Positions 1-9,837 of a stretch of DNA of 64,000 bases are shown here, piece by piece. Position numbers and translations under genes: made by a program. The DNA lies in NCBI GenBank assembly GCA_021740915.1, contig JAIOYW010000009.1, forward strand, positions 124,001 through 188,000, read 5' to 3'. The notes below the pieces were generated by a model. That model was not told the origin of the DNA. It ran no database searches and saw only the letters and a program-made list of their open reading frames with translations. How positions within the stretch are numbered: position 1 is the stretch's first letter; each line of letters starts with the position of its first letter. This DNA is from Ignavibacteriales bacterium. Its GTDB lineage: Bacteria; Bacteroidota; Ignavibacteria; Ignavibacteriales; Melioribacteraceae.

Positions 1-2780
1 TAATCAAAGAATTGAGTGAAAAATTTGATATTGACGAGGTGAGTTATTATTACCGGGAGATAATACTTTGTGATATTAATGGAGAAATCCTCTACCCAAA
101 TACAAAACAAAAACAATACTTTAGCGATGAAGCGCTTATAAAAGAATCCGTTAAAACTAAAAATACCACATTTTCGGACTTTTATTTTTCGGATAGCAGC
201 CGGCAGCATCTAATCGAATTTGTATCCCCGGTTCTGGAAAATGAAAATGTTATTGCAGTATTGATCTTTGAGGTCGATGCTCAGAAATTTCTTAATTATT
301 ATAGCAAATTGCAGCCAATCGGGAGCGATAATTATGAGAATTACCTTGTAAGAAGCCGCGGAGACAGCGTACAGTACATGATTGACTTCAGTGATATAAA
401 GTCGTCTGTCCAGTATGGACGGATGAAAATAACGAATAAAAATCTGCCATCGGCAAAAGTACTCACCGGATTCGAGGGTATTTTTGAAGGCGTAGATTTC
501 AAGGGGATCGAAGTCTTATCATACATTAAAAAAATTCCGGGCACCGATTGGGGGCTGGTAACCAAAATAGATGAAAGCCATATTTCCCGGCATATTACCA
601 GCACATTGATTCTTATTGTTTTGTTATCCACGGCAATAATTGCATTAACCGGAATAGGCATTTTGCTGTTATTTAATCATCGGGAGAAAAAAACTCTTTC
701 TGAAATTGTAAGTAAACAGTCGCAGCTTCTTCAGGCAAGGGAGGAGACGCAGGCGGTATTATATAGCATTGGTGAAGGAGTTATCACAACGGATAAAAAA
801 GGAATAATTGACGGAATAAACCCGGCTGCTCAGAAAATCACAGGCTGGACTGAGAATGAATGTATCGGGCAAACGCTTGAAAAAGTATTTAATATTGTAA
901 ACGAGGACTCCGGTGAAACTGTTCTGCCGCCAATTGCAAGGATTGTGCAGGAAGGTCTGATCACCGGATTTTCAAATCATACTGTTCTAATTAACAGAAA
1001 TGGTGAAACAATTCCTATTTCCGAGAATGGCGCCCCGATAAAAGATGAGACCGGAAATGTGCGCGGCGCTGTCATAGCTTTCCGGGATCAGACTGAAGAG
1101 AGGTCTCTTTTAAAAGAAATTACCGAAAGTCAGAAAAATTTCAGAACTCTTTTTGAAAACTCTCCGACCGGAAAATCAATGACTGGAATTGATGGATCAC
1201 TCCGGGTGAACAGGGCTTTCTGTGAAATTACCGGTTACAGCAGGGAGGAACTCAAAAATAAAAAATGGCAGGAAATTTCTCATCCCGATGATATATCTAA
1301 AACATCTGAAATTGTTTCGTCACTTATTGAAGGAAAAACTGCCCAAGCCCGGTTCGAACAACGATTTATTAATAAACAGGGAGAGATCGTCTGGACGGAT
1401 GTTTCCACTTTTCTTCAGAGGGATGAGCTCGGGGACCCCAAATTTTTTATAACAACAGTTATTGATATAACAAAGAAAAAAGCCGATGAAGAAGCTTTGC
1501 GAAGGAGTTCTTTTGAATTAAAAGTAAGGAACGAAATAGTTGAAGTTTTTCTTTCTATATCCGGAGATCAAATTTATAGCGCAGTATTGCGGATAATTCT
1601 TGAAGCTTTCCGGAGCAGATTCGGAATTTTCGGCTATATAGATGAGAATGGCGACCTTATTGTTCCAACCATGACTGATGAAGTCTGGGATAGATGCAAC
1701 ATCCAGGATAAGAAGGTAAAATTTAAAAAGCAGACATGGGGTGACTCAAGCTGGCCCACAGCAATCCGAGAAAAACGGATTGTTTTTTCAAATGCTCCTT
1801 CATCAAATATCCTGGAAGGGCATATACAGATTGAAAGGCATATTTCGATGCCAGTTATCCATATGGATCGTGTTATAGGGCTTATACAGGTTGCGAACAG
1901 AGAAACCGATTACACTGAGAGTGATCTTGAACTTATTGAAATATTGGGCAAAACTATAGCTCCGATCCTTGATGCCCGGCTGAGTGCTGAGCTTGAAGAG
2001 GCTAAACGCAAAGAGGCAGAATCGCAGCTTAAGATTCTGAATCTTGACCTTGAAAATCGTGTCTCAAAAAGAACTGAACAGCTTGAAGCTGCAAATAAGG
2101 AACTTGAAGCGTTCAGCTATTCAGTTTCTCATGATCTTAGAGCACCGCTCAGGCATATCAGCGGCTATATTGATCTGATGGAGAAAAAATTTGCCGGGAG
2201 CCTCCCTGCAAAAGCAAGACAATATCTCGATACAGTGACTGATTCGGCAAATCAGATGGGAACTCTTATAGACGACCTGCTGCAATTTTCGAGAACCGGA
2301 AGGGTCGAGATGCATCAGTCCAAATTCAGTCTGATGCCGATGATCAATGAAATTATTGACCGGATGAAAGCTGATAATGCCGAGAGAAAGATTGAATTTA
2401 TTGTTGGAAACCTGCCTGAAGTGTATGGAGACTATAATCTGCTTCGTCAGGTTTTATATAATTTATTGAGCAATTCAGTTAAATATTCGGCTTTCAGGGA
2501 TAAAGCGATAATTGAAATTAATTGCGAAAGCGGCGAAAAGGAGCATATATTCTCAGTCAGAGATAATGGTGTTGGTTTCGATATGGCTTATTCACATAAA
2601 TTATTCGGCGTATTTCAGCGGTTACATTCTTCAACTGAGTTTAAAGGGACAGGCATCGGGCTTGCAAATGTCAGACGAATAGTCACGAGGCACGGGGGCA
2701 GAGTTTGGGCAGAATCAGAATTGGGAAGCGGTTCTGTTTTTTATTTTACATTATTAATTGAAGGTGGAGCAGAGAAATGA
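1..2780 (+). CDS. Membrane sensor histidine kinase (PAS-PAS-GAF-HisKA-HATPase), 5' end outside window
   Basis: Autophosphorylating sensor kinase of a two-component system. The frame is open to the window edge, so the N-terminus is missing; the TTG at 12 is only the first start-like codon. Residue numbers count from that TTG. The order is a partial extracellular Cache-like sensor (about 1-190), one membrane helix (about 197-221), two PAS domains (about 245-360 and 375-490), a GAF domain (about 510-660), a coiled segment, then HisKA with the H-box SHDLRAPLRH (H707) and an HATPase domain with DNGVGFD and GTGIGLANV. The SHDLRAPLRH form is typical of phytochrome-like kinases, although no chromophore domain is visible here. 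The stop overlaps the next gene's start (ATGA), so the response regulator is probably translationally coupled and its phosphorylation target. The input signal is unknown. Confidence 0.9.
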   Translation, partial: IKELSEKFDIDEVSYYYREIILCDINGEILYPNTKQKQYFSDEALIKESVKTKNTTFSDFYFSDSSRQHLIEFVSPVLENENVIAVLIFEVDAQKFLNYYSKLQPIGSDNYENYLVRSRGDSVQYMIDFSDIKSSVQYGRMKITNKNLPSAKVLTGFEGIFEGVDFKGIEVLSYIKKIPGTDWGLVTKIDESHISRHITSTLILIVLLSTAIIALTGIGILLLFNHREKKTLSEIVSKQSQLLQAREETQAVLYSIGEGVITTDKKGIIDGINPAAQKITGWTENECIGQTLEKVFNIVNEDSGETVLPPIARIVQEGLITGFSNHTVLINRNGETIPISENGAPIKDETGNVRGAVIAFRDQTEERSLLKEITESQKNFRTLFENSPTGKSMTGIDGSLRVNRAFCEITGYSREELKNKKWQEISHPDDISKTSEIVSSLIEGKTAQARFEQRFINKQGEIVWTDVSTFLQRDELGDPKFFITTVIDITKKKADEEALRRSSFELKVRNEIVEVFLSISGDQIYSAVLRIILEAFRSRFGIFGYIDENGDLIVPTMTDEVWDRCNIQDKKVKFKKQTWGDSSWPTAIREKRIVFSNAPSSNILEGHIQIERHISMPVIHMDRVIGLIQVANRETDYTESDLELIEILGKTIAPILDARLSAELEEAKRKEAESQLKILNLDLENRVSKRTEQLEAANKELEAFSYSVSHDLRAPLRHISGYIDLMEKKFAGSLPAKARQYLDTVTDSANQMGTLIDDLLQFSRTGRVEMHQSKFSLMPMINEIIDRMKADNAERKIEFIVGNLPEVYGDYNLLRQVLYNLLSNSVKYSAFRDKAIIEINCESGEKEHIFSVRDNGVGFDMAYSHKLFGVFQRLHSSTEFKGTGIGLANVRRIVTRHGGRVWAESELGSGSVFYFTLLIEGGAEK

Positions 2781-3223
2781 TCATATTAAAAACGATACTA
2801 TTGGTTGAGGACGACCCAAGGGATGTTGAGCTGACAGCTGAAGCATTAAACGAGAATCACCTTGCGAATAATCTTGTCATTGCAAATGACGGAGTTGAGG
2901 CACTTGAATTCCTTAGATATCAGGGTAAATATAAAGACAGGCGACCTGAAGACCCTGCGGTAATTTTATTGGATATTAAAATGCCGAAGATGAGTGGTAT
3001 TGAAGTGCTTAAACATATTAGAAATGATGAAAAATTGAATAAATTACCGGTTGTAATGCTGACTTCTTCGAGAGAAGAACCTGATTTATTAGCCTGTTAC
3101 GAACTCGGGGTTAATGCGTATGTAGTTAAACCCGTTGAATTCAAAGAGTTTATGGAAGCGGTTAAACTTCTTGGTGTTTTTTGGGGATTATTAAATGAAT
3201 TGCCAATTCAAAATCATAATTGA
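2777..3223 (+). CDS. Single-domain response regulator (CheY/Rcp1-like)
   Basis: A stand-alone receiver domain of 148 residues without an output domain. Visible receiver residues are the acidic pair E11-D12-D13, phosphoacceptor D66 in LLDIKMP, T96 and K118 in VVKP. The insert after the second strand (around YKDRRPEDP) is usual for Rcp1-like regulators that partner phytochrome-type kinases. The start overlaps the stop of the upstream kinase by four bases, and the next hybrid kinase begins three bases after the stop, so the three genes form one operon. A shuttle role between the two kinases is inferred from this order. Confidence 0.9.
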   Translation: MIILKTILLVEDDPRDVELTAEALNENHLANNLVIANDGVEALEFLRYQGKYKDRRPEDPAVILLDIKMPKMSGIEVLKHIRNDEKLNKLPVVMLTSSREEPDLLACYELGVNAYVVKPVEFKEFMEAVKLLGVFWGLLNELPIQNHN

Positions 3224-3226
3224 TAT

Positions 3227-5161
3227 ATGATAAACTTTGCTGACAGAAATCTTCGGATACTGCATCTCGAAGACTGTATTCCGGATCATGAGATGATCAG
3301 GGAGCTTTTGGAAGATCAGGAATTCAAAATTCAAATAGACCGGTTTGAGAACAAGGAATCATTCATTTCGGCGGTTAAGGCAAAAAAGTATGATTTGATT
3401 CTTGCCGATTTCAATATGCCGGCATACGATGCTTTCAGGGCATTGGAAGACGCTAAGGAAAATTGCCCTGAAATCCCTGTTATTGTTGTTTCCGGGACAA
3501 TCGGAGAAGAGAGGGCGATTGATCTGATTCAAAAGGGTGCAGTTGACTACGTTCTGAAAGACAGACCCGCAAGGCTGCCCTCATCGATTAAAAGAGCGCT
3601 CAGCGATAAAGCGGAAATGGAAGCCCGCAGAAAGGCTGAAGAAGAATTATTTGCAAGCAGGGAGCAATTCCATCTGCTGTTTAATTCGAGCAAAGATGCG
3701 ATATTGATCACTTCCGAAGAAGGGATTATTCTTGCTGCCAACCCGGCAGCATCCAAAATTTCAGGCTTTACTAATTCTGAACTCATCGGAAAAGACTATA
3801 TGACGCTGATTATCGCCGACGAATCCAAAATACATTACTTTTATGAATGCCGGGATAAGAGAAACGAGTTTTCCTGTGAATTTAATGTAAGAAGAAAAGA
3901 CAGTTCCATTTGTCCGGCGGAAATTTCGTTTTCATATTTCAATGATGGTTTGGATAAAGTTAAAACAAGCATGATCATCCGCGATATTTCAGCCAGAAAA
4001 CAGGCAGAGGAAAAACTACGCACCGCTAAGGAGAAAGCCGAAGAATCCGACCGGCTCAAAACTGCATTTTTGCATAATATATCACATGAGATAAGAACTC
4101 CGCTTAACTCAATAATCGGGTTTGCTGAATTTTTGACAGAAGACAATCTCACTTCCGAAGAATGTGCTGAGAATGGAAAGATCATTATTGAAAGCAGCCA
4201 CAAACTTCTTTCAATAATTACTGATATTATTGATATTTCAAGAATAGAAGCCGGCAGGGAAACCTTTAGGCTCGAAGAAATTAATATAAATCAGATTTTG
4301 GAAAAGCTTAAAAGCAAATTTTCATGGCTTGCAATCGAAAAGAAAATTGAATTTAATATTAATTCCCTGTTATCACCCTTAGAGTTTATAATATCCTCTG
4401 ACAGGATAAAACTCGAAACAATTTTAGATCACCTGCTTGATAACTCTTTTAAGTTCACACATACAGGATTTGTGGAATTAACATGTTCCCGTTCCGGTGA
4501 CAATCTTGAAATAAGTGTGAAAGATAGCGGAATTGGAATTCCCGCAGAATTACATGAGGATATTTTCCGGCAGTTCAGAACTGTTGAGATATCGGACACC
4601 AAATCATATGGAGGTTTGGGGCTTGGTTTGTCAATTTGCAAAGCTTTTGTTGAGGAACTTGGAGGCACAATAACTGTTGATTCATCGCCGGGAAACGGAT
4701 CTGCATTTTATATTGCAATTCCTTCATTTAAGGGTATTAATGCCGAAAGGCATGTCAGAGTCCCGCAGGAGCCGAAAAAACAGAAAGAAGGGAATAAATT
4801 CACAATAGTGATAGCGGAAGATGACAGTCTTAATTTTATGTTACTCGAAAAGATTCTCAGTTCCCTGGATGTTGTTGTTCTCCATGCTGAAAATGGGCTG
4901 CAGGCAGTCGATTTTTGCAGGAAAAATCCTGCAATCGATCTGGTATTGATGGATATTAAAATGCCTGAGATGGATGGATTAACCGCAACCAGAATTATTA
5001 AGGGGGAGCGTCCTGATCTTCCAATTATTGCGCAGACAGCTTTCGCCATGGATGCCGATATTGCAATAGCTAAAGATGCAGGCTGTGTTTCGGTGATTAC
5101 GAAGCCATTTGATAAAGGTGATATCCTCTCAAAAATAGTGCAGTATCTGTTACCCGATTGA
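3227..5161 (+). CDS. Hybrid histidine kinase, REC-PAS-HisKA-HATPase-REC
   Basis: Soluble hybrid kinase of 644 residues with no membrane segment. The N-terminal receiver (about 9-125) has phosphoacceptor D61 in LADFNMP. It is followed by a PAS domain (about 145-260), a HisKA dimerisation domain with H287 in ISHEIRTPLNS, an HATPase domain (about 385-500) with DSGIGIP and GGLGLGLSI, and a C-terminal receiver with D576 in LMDIKMP. Receivers at both ends suggest a phosphorelay: the N-terminal one could take phosphate from an upstream partner and the C-terminal one could be the internal acceptor. No Hpt or DNA-binding output domain is encoded nearby, so the final target is not visible. It is the last gene of the signalling operon. 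Confidence 0.9.
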   Translation: MINFADRNLRILHLEDCIPDHEMIRELLEDQEFKIQIDRFENKESFISAVKAKKYDLILADFNMPAYDAFRALEDAKENCPEIPVIVVSGTIGEERAIDLIQKGAVDYVLKDRPARLPSSIKRALSDKAEMEARRKAEEELFASREQFHLLFNSSKDAILITSEEGIILAANPAASKISGFTNSELIGKDYMTLIIADESKIHYFYECRDKRNEFSCEFNVRRKDSSICPAEISFSYFNDGLDKVKTSMIIRDISARKQAEEKLRTAKEKAEESDRLKTAFLHNISHEIRTPLNSIIGFAEFLTEDNLTSEECAENGKIIIESSHKLLSIITDIIDISRIEAGRETFRLEEININQILEKLKSKFSWLAIEKKIEFNINSLLSPLEFIISSDRIKLETILDHLLDNSFKFTHTGFVELTCSRSGDNLEISVKDSGIGIPAELHEDIFRQFRTVEISDTKSYGGLGLGLSICKAFVEELGGTITVDSSPGNGSAFYIAIPSFKGINAERHVRVPQEPKKQKEGNKFTIVIAEDDSLNFMLLEKILSSLDVVVLHAENGLQAVDFCRKNPAIDLVLMDIKMPEMDGLTATRIIKGERPDLPIIAQTAFAMDADIAIAKDAGCVSVITKPFDKGDILSKIVQYLLPD

Positions 5162-5506
5162 GTTATTAACATTTGTACAGGTGAACCCCGACGTTCCATA
5201 TCTGCTATTGAAGTTAATAAAATAATACTTTCAGTATTTGCAATCCGCTTGTTAAAATTGTGACGCAGGTCTTATCAGGTAAAAAAATTAACAGACGCGT
5301 ATAAAAATTGGTTAATTTTCGTTAACATAATTATTCTAATTAACTGTAACGGAAATTGACTCATTGCACTCTTCGGCAAAGACTCACATTATGCAGATAC
5401 ATTTCAGTTCAGGAAACTTATCCCTGATAATAAATGTTATAACATATATTGAAGTTCGTAATATATATATAACAAATAAAAATTATCAGAGACAGGGTTA
5501 AATAAA
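5162..5506. other. Intergenic region, no gene recognised
   Basis: About 345 AT-rich bases between the signalling operon and the dioxygenase operon. No RNA gene, strong hairpin or repeat was seen. The promoter for the gene at 5507 must lie here, but no convincing Bacteroidota-type promoter motif was found. Confidence 0.5.
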
Positions 5507-6445
5507 ATGAATAATATTAATGGAATACATCATATAACGGCTATTGCCTCGGATCCCGCCGAAAACTTAAAATTTTACACTGAGATACTTGGACTTAGAT
5601 TTGTAAAGAAGACAGTAAACTTTGACACTCCTGATGTCTATCATTTATACTACGGGGATTCCGAAGGAAGACCCGGAACGGCTCTCACATTTTTTCCCTT
5701 TCCTGATGCCGCCAGAGGTTCAATTTCCAGCGGGGAGGCTTCGACTGTCATTTTCAGTATCGTACCCGGATCATTCAATTTCTGGATAGAAAGGCTGGCA
5801 GGATTGGCAGTTAATTTTAATATTGTTGAGAACGAGGAAAAGCGGGCAATCCAATTATCTGATCCGGACGGGCTCCGCCTTGAACTGCGTTCTGATCCGG
5901 ATTCTGAAGCAATACCAGGCTGGAGAGGAGGTGCGGTAAATCCTGAACACACTATCCGTAAGTTTTATGGGGTTAAACTCTTCTATTCTGATTTCGCCGC
6001 TACGGAGTCATTTCTTTCGGAGATTATGAATTTCAGGAAAATTTCCGGATCGGCTGGGAAATTAGTATTTGGTTCAGGAGAAGATGAGTACAGGTCGGTT
6101 ATTGAGCTTGAAAAAATTCAGACTTCAGGACGCAAAAGGTCTTCCGCCGGCTCAATTCATCATATCGCTTTTCGTGTTTCAGGGGATGATGAGCAATTAT
6201 TCTGGCAGAATCGTTTAAGAGAGGAAGGGTATGGTGTAACCGGTATTGCGGAAAGATGTTATTTCAGATCAATTTATTTTCGCGAACCGGGAGGAGTGCT
6301 GTTTGAAATTGCAACTGACGGACCAGGTTTTACGGTTGATGAAGATCTTGAGAATCTTGGTTCAGCTCTTAAGCTTCCGCCCTGGTATGAATCGAACAGG
6401 GAAGCAATTGAAGCGAGACTGCCGGAATTGAAAATTTCTAATTAA
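5507..6445 (+). CDS. VOC-family ring-cleaving dioxygenase (MhqE/MhqO-like)
   Basis: Vicinal-oxygen-chelate protein of 312 residues with two paired beta-alpha-beta modules. It starts with GIHHITAIASDP and carries LGLRFVKKTVNFD, both typical of the MhqA/MhqE/MhqO ring-cleaving dioxygenases linked to quinone and catechol stress in Firmicutes. The presumed metal ligands are visible: His in GIHH (8/9), His in SIHHIAFRV and Glu in VLFEIATDGPGF. The next genes encode a cupin and an MhqD-like esterase with short gaps, so this is an operon. In Bacillus subtilis mhqE is paired with the esterase gene mhqD in the same way. The substrate cannot be read from sequence; an aromatic diol or hydroquinone is inferred. 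Confidence 0.85.
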   Translation: MNNINGIHHITAIASDPAENLKFYTEILGLRFVKKTVNFDTPDVYHLYYGDSEGRPGTALTFFPFPDAARGSISSGEASTVIFSIVPGSFNFWIERLAGLAVNFNIVENEEKRAIQLSDPDGLRLELRSDPDSEAIPGWRGGAVNPEHTIRKFYGVKLFYSDFAATESFLSEIMNFRKISGSAGKLVFGSGEDEYRSVIELEKIQTSGRKRSSAGSIHHIAFRVSGDDEQLFWQNRLREEGYGVTGIAERCYFRSIYFREPGGVLFEIATDGPGFTVDEDLENLGSALKLPPWYESNREAIEARLPELKISN

Positions 6446-6459
6446 CGGATATATTTATA

Positions 6460-6810
6460 ATGACTTACACAAGAATATTTACCGGAGCTGACGGCGAGGC
6501 ACATTTTGAGGAAATTTATATTCCAATGAATGATTCCGGTGAAATAGGCAGCCTTTCGGAAATGTTTCCCGTTTCCGGGATAATTTTCCGGGAAAACCAG
6601 CCGGGTTATGATTATGATTTCCATAATGCACCTGCAAGGCAGTTTATTGTTTTACTCGAAGGCGCGATTGAGATTATATCAGGTACCGGGCAATCGAGGA
6701 GATTCTACGAAGGCGATATTATTCTTGTTGAGGATACCGAAGGCAGAGGGCATAGATCGAGAAGCCTTGACGGTAAGAAAAGAAAATCAATATTTATTAC
6801 TCTGGATTAA
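6460..6810 (+). CDS. Small single-domain cupin protein
   Basis: A protein of 116 residues with a single cupin beta-barrel pattern. HNAPARQFIVLLEG resembles cupin motif 1 and EGDIILVEDTEGRGH resembles motif 2, with H55, Q61, E68 and H98 as plausible metal ligands. It has no signal peptide or membrane helix. It starts 14 bases after the dioxygenase stop and ends three bases before the esterase gene, so all three are probably co-transcribed. A dioxygenase, isomerase or binding role in the same aromatic or quinone pathway is possible but not shown. Confidence 0.75.
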   Translation: MTYTRIFTGADGEAHFEEIYIPMNDSGEIGSLSEMFPVSGIIFRENQPGYDYDFHNAPARQFIVLLEGAIEIISGTGQSRRFYEGDIILVEDTEGRGHRSRSLDGKKRKSIFITLD

Positions 6811-6813
6811 AAG

Positions 6814-7455
6814 ATGGAATTTGATCATTCATTAATGCCGGTGATAACCACCGGGAAAGAATTGAACGAGGCGGACTCAGCGATGATACTGCTTCACGGC
6901 AGATATTCAAACTCGTCAGATATTCTGAGTCTGGCGCAATTTATACATTCACCGGGGATGCATTTTATGGCGCCGCAGGCAGCCGGAGGGAGCTGGTATC
7001 CCTTCAGTTTTATGGACCCCGAACAGGCGAATCAGCCCGGGCTTGATAATGCTTTAAGCGTTATTTCCAGTCTGGTTAATAAAATCGCTGAAGCGGGAAT
7101 ACCGCAGGAAAAAACTTACCTTCTCGGTTTTTCGCAGGGAGCCTGCCTGGCGCTGGAATTTGCTGCAAGAAATGGAAATAAGTACGGCGGTGTTTTCGGA
7201 CTGAGCGGCGGACTTATCGGGGATAAACCGGATACTTCAAAATATTCCGGGCATTTTGGCGGTTCACCTGTTTTTTTAGGATGCAGCGTAAGGGATAGTC
7301 ATATTCCTGCCGCAAGAGTTAAGGAAGCCGCCTGGTATTTTGAGAAAGCAGGTGCAACGGTTAACATGAAATTATACAAAGATCTCGGACACGAAATAAG
7401 TAAGAATGAACTGGATATTGTGAATACGATTATTCTGAATAACGGACAGATTTAG
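6814..7455 (+). CDS. Phospholipase/carboxylesterase-type alpha/beta hydrolase (MhqD-like)
   Basis: Cytosolic serine hydrolase of 213 residues in the phospholipase/carboxylesterase group. The nucleophile elbow is GFSQGA (S107); the acid is probably D161 in CSVRDSHIP and the base H193 in DLGHE, giving a complete catalytic triad. ILLHGR near residue 27 supplies the oxyanion-hole region. It has no signal peptide. It begins three bases after the cupin gene and is the last gene of the operon that opens with a ring-cleaving dioxygenase. The pairing resembles the mhqED arrangement of Bacillus. The substrate is unknown. Confidence 0.85.
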   Translation: MEFDHSLMPVITTGKELNEADSAMILLHGRYSNSSDILSLAQFIHSPGMHFMAPQAAGGSWYPFSFMDPEQANQPGLDNALSVISSLVNKIAEAGIPQEKTYLLGFSQGACLALEFAARNGNKYGGVFGLSGGLIGDKPDTSKYSGHFGGSPVFLGCSVRDSHIPAARVKEAAWYFEKAGATVNMKLYKDLGHEISKNELDIVNTIILNNGQI

Positions 7456-7696
7456 ACCTGCCGTTATCCCTGGCAGCCTTTGTGGCAGGCAGAAACGAAT
7501 AGTCAGAATTATAATTGACAATATTAAGGGGCTTAGCAGGACAGAGGGGGATTAGCAGATAACCGGATACAGCCGATCCCGGCAGGTCACTGAGCGATAA
7601 GTCCGAATTTGGTAAACTTCAGCCTGTCATATCGTATATAAGTGACCGGCAGCAGCACGAGCCACAGCCTTCGAAATGACCTGTCAATACAGTATG

Positions 7697-9721
7697 TTAT
7701 TTTCCTTTTGCCATTGACTTTATTTTATCAATCTCATCCCTTAACAAAGCTGCCCGTTCAAATTCAAGATCTTTGGCTGCTCTCATCATCTCTTCTGTCA
7801 ATTGGCTGACAAGATCCTCACGCTGGTCATTATTCATATAACGGAGCACAGGTTCCGCTACCTTAGCAAAAGAAGCGTCAAACTTATCCACATCTTTTTT
7901 TCTGACATCGGCAATCGAAGTTGAGGATAGAATTTCCTCGCGGCTTTTGAAAATTGTCTGAGGTGTGATATTATGCTCTTCGTTATATTCCTGCTGGAGT
8001 TTACGGCGGCGGTTTGTCTCATCAATAGTTTTCTGCATTGAATTTGTGATTATATCAGCGTACATAATCACAAGACCGTTAACATTGCGGGCTGTGCGGC
8101 CTGCCGTCTGCATCAGTGATCTTTCACTCCGCAGGAAACCTTCTTTATCAGCATCCAGAATTGCCACGAGTGAGACTTCGGGTAAATCGAGTCCCTCACG
8201 GAGCAGGTTTACCCCAACGAGTACATCAAATTCACCAATTCTTAAATCCCTGATAATCTCCACTCTTTCAAGCGCATCAATATCACTGTGGATATATCTG
8301 ACCCTGATATTGATCTTATCGAGATAATCTGAAAGATCTTCCGCCATCTTTTTAGTCAGCGTTGTTACCAGAACTCTTTCCTCGACGAGAATCCTTTTCT
8401 TTATCTCGCCGATAAGATCGTCAATCTGACCTTTCACCGGTCTGATCTCAATTCTCGGATCGAGCAGTCCGGTGGGGCGGATAATCTGTTCAACATAAGA
8501 ACCGCCTGTATGTTCAAGTTCATAGTCGCCGGGAGTTGCTGAAACGTAAATCACCTGGTTAATGCTCGCTTCATACTCTTCAAATTTCAACGGTCTGTTA
8601 TCCATTGCCGAGGGCAGTCTGAATCCATATTCCACAAGCACATTTTTACGGGATCTGTCGCCGTTGTACATCCCGCGTATCTGAGGGACAGTTACGTGGG
8701 ATTCATCAATAATGAGAAGATAATCTTTTGGAAAATAATCGAAAAGGCAGTATGGGCGCGAACCTTCATCACGTCCGTCCATATGACGCGAATAATTCTC
8801 AATGCCTGAACAATAACCAATTTCGCGTATCATTTCGAGGTCAAATTTTGTTCTCTGTTCCAGTCTTTGCGCCTCGATGTATTTTTCCTGCTCCCAGAAA
8901 TATTTAAGCCTTTCGCGTAATTCTTCATCTATTGAAACAAGCGCGCGGTTGACTTGCTCTTTGGTTGTAACAAAATATTTAGCCGGATATATTGGTATTG
9001 ACTCAACTTCTTTGATCACATCACCGGTAATTGATTCAATTATTGAGATCTTTTCAATCTCATCTCCCCAGAATTCAATGCGGACAGCTTCATCGTACTG
9101 ATAGGCGGGTATTATTTCAACAACATCGCCTCTTGCACGGAATGTGCCCCGTGTAAATTCCGCATCATTCCGGTTGTAATAAATAGATATAAGATTCCTG
9201 AGCAAATCTTTTTTTACTATCCGCTGCCCCTTTTTAAGAAAAATGATCTGGTTTGCGTATTCCTGGGGAGCGCCGATACCATAAATACAGCTAACGCTTG
9301 CAACAATAATTACATCATTCCTGCCCTCGATAAGGCTTGTTGTGGCTCTCAGCCTCAGGCGGTCAATCTCTTCATTGATGGAAAAATCTTTTTCAATATA
9401 CAAATCGCTTTTTACGACGTATGCTTCCGGCTGATAATAATCGTAATAGCTTATAAAAAATTCAACGGCGTTGTTGGGGAAAAAGCTTCTGACCTCAGAA
9501 TAAAGCTGTGCGGCAAGGGTTTTATTATGGGAGATAATTAATGTGGGGCGGTTGTATTCCTTTATTATATTGCTTATTGTAAAAGTCTTTCCGCTTCCTG
9601 TAACACCAAGTAAAACCTGGTGCTTCTCTTTCCGTTTCAATCCATCCATCAGGGTTTGAATTGCCTGTGGCTGATCGCCTGATGGTTTGTAGCTTGATAC
9701 AAGTTCGAATTTGCCGCTCAT
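7697..9721 (-). CDS. uvrB: UvrABC excinuclease subunit B
   Basis: Damage-verifying helicase-like subunit of nucleotide excision repair; 674 residues is the usual length. The Walker A motif is GVTGSGKT (39-46), and the beta-hairpin that probes DNA is seen in [12 protein letters not shown] (about 91-102). [13 protein letters not shown] is the DEAD-like motif, [10 protein letters not shown] follows, and GRTARN is helicase motif VI. The C-terminal UVR domain that contacts UvrC is [14 protein letters not shown]. It stands alone on the minus strand, convergent with the esterase operon. The palindromic repeat array lies upstream of its start. No LexA-like site was recognised. Confidence 0.98.
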   Translation of the reverse strand: MSGKFELVSSYKPSGDQPQAIQTLMDGLKRKEKHQVLLGVTGSGKTFTISNIIKEYNRPTLIISHNKTLAAQLYSEVRSFFPNNAVEFFISYYDYYQPEAYVVKSDLYIEKDFSINEEIDRLRLRATTSLIEGRNDVIIVASVSCIYGIGAPQEYANQIIFLKKGQRIVKKDLLRNLISIYYNRNDAEFTRGTFRARGDVVEIIPAYQYDEAVRIEFWGDEIEKISIIESITGDVIKEVESIPIYPAKYFVTTKEQVNRALVSIDEELRERLKYFWEQEKYIEAQRLEQRTKFDLEMIREIGYCSGIENYSRHMDGRDEGSRPYCLFDYFPKDYLLIIDESHVTVPQIRGMYNGDRSRKNVLVEYGFRLPSAMDNRPLKFEEYEASINQVIYVSATPGDYELEHTGGSYVEQIIRPTGLLDPRIEIRPVKGQIDDLIGEIKKRILVEERVLVTTLTKKMAEDLSDYLDKINIRVRYIHSDIDALERVEIIRDLRIGEFDVLVGVNLLREGLDLPEVSLVAILDADKEGFLRSERSLMQTAGRTARNVNGLVIMYADIITNSMQKTIDETNRRRKLQQEYNEEHNITPQTIFKSREEILSSTSIADVRKKDVDKFDASFAKVAEPVLRYMNNDQREDLVSQLTEEMMRAAKDLEFERAALLRDEIDKIKSMAKGK

Positions 9722-9837
9722 CTATAGCGTACCGTTTTATTATTAAACTTAGAAATTTAAAGAAATAATTTGAGAAGCAATAAAATCAGGGGCTGTTAAA
9801 TTCAAGAGGTTAGCGTGGTGTTTTTCTTTGCATCAGT

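Noticed and set aside
7456-7696. Possible hairpins after the esterase gene (CCTGCC ... GGCAGG)
   Set aside because: The arms are short, the loops are uncertain and no T-tract follows, so no terminator was called.
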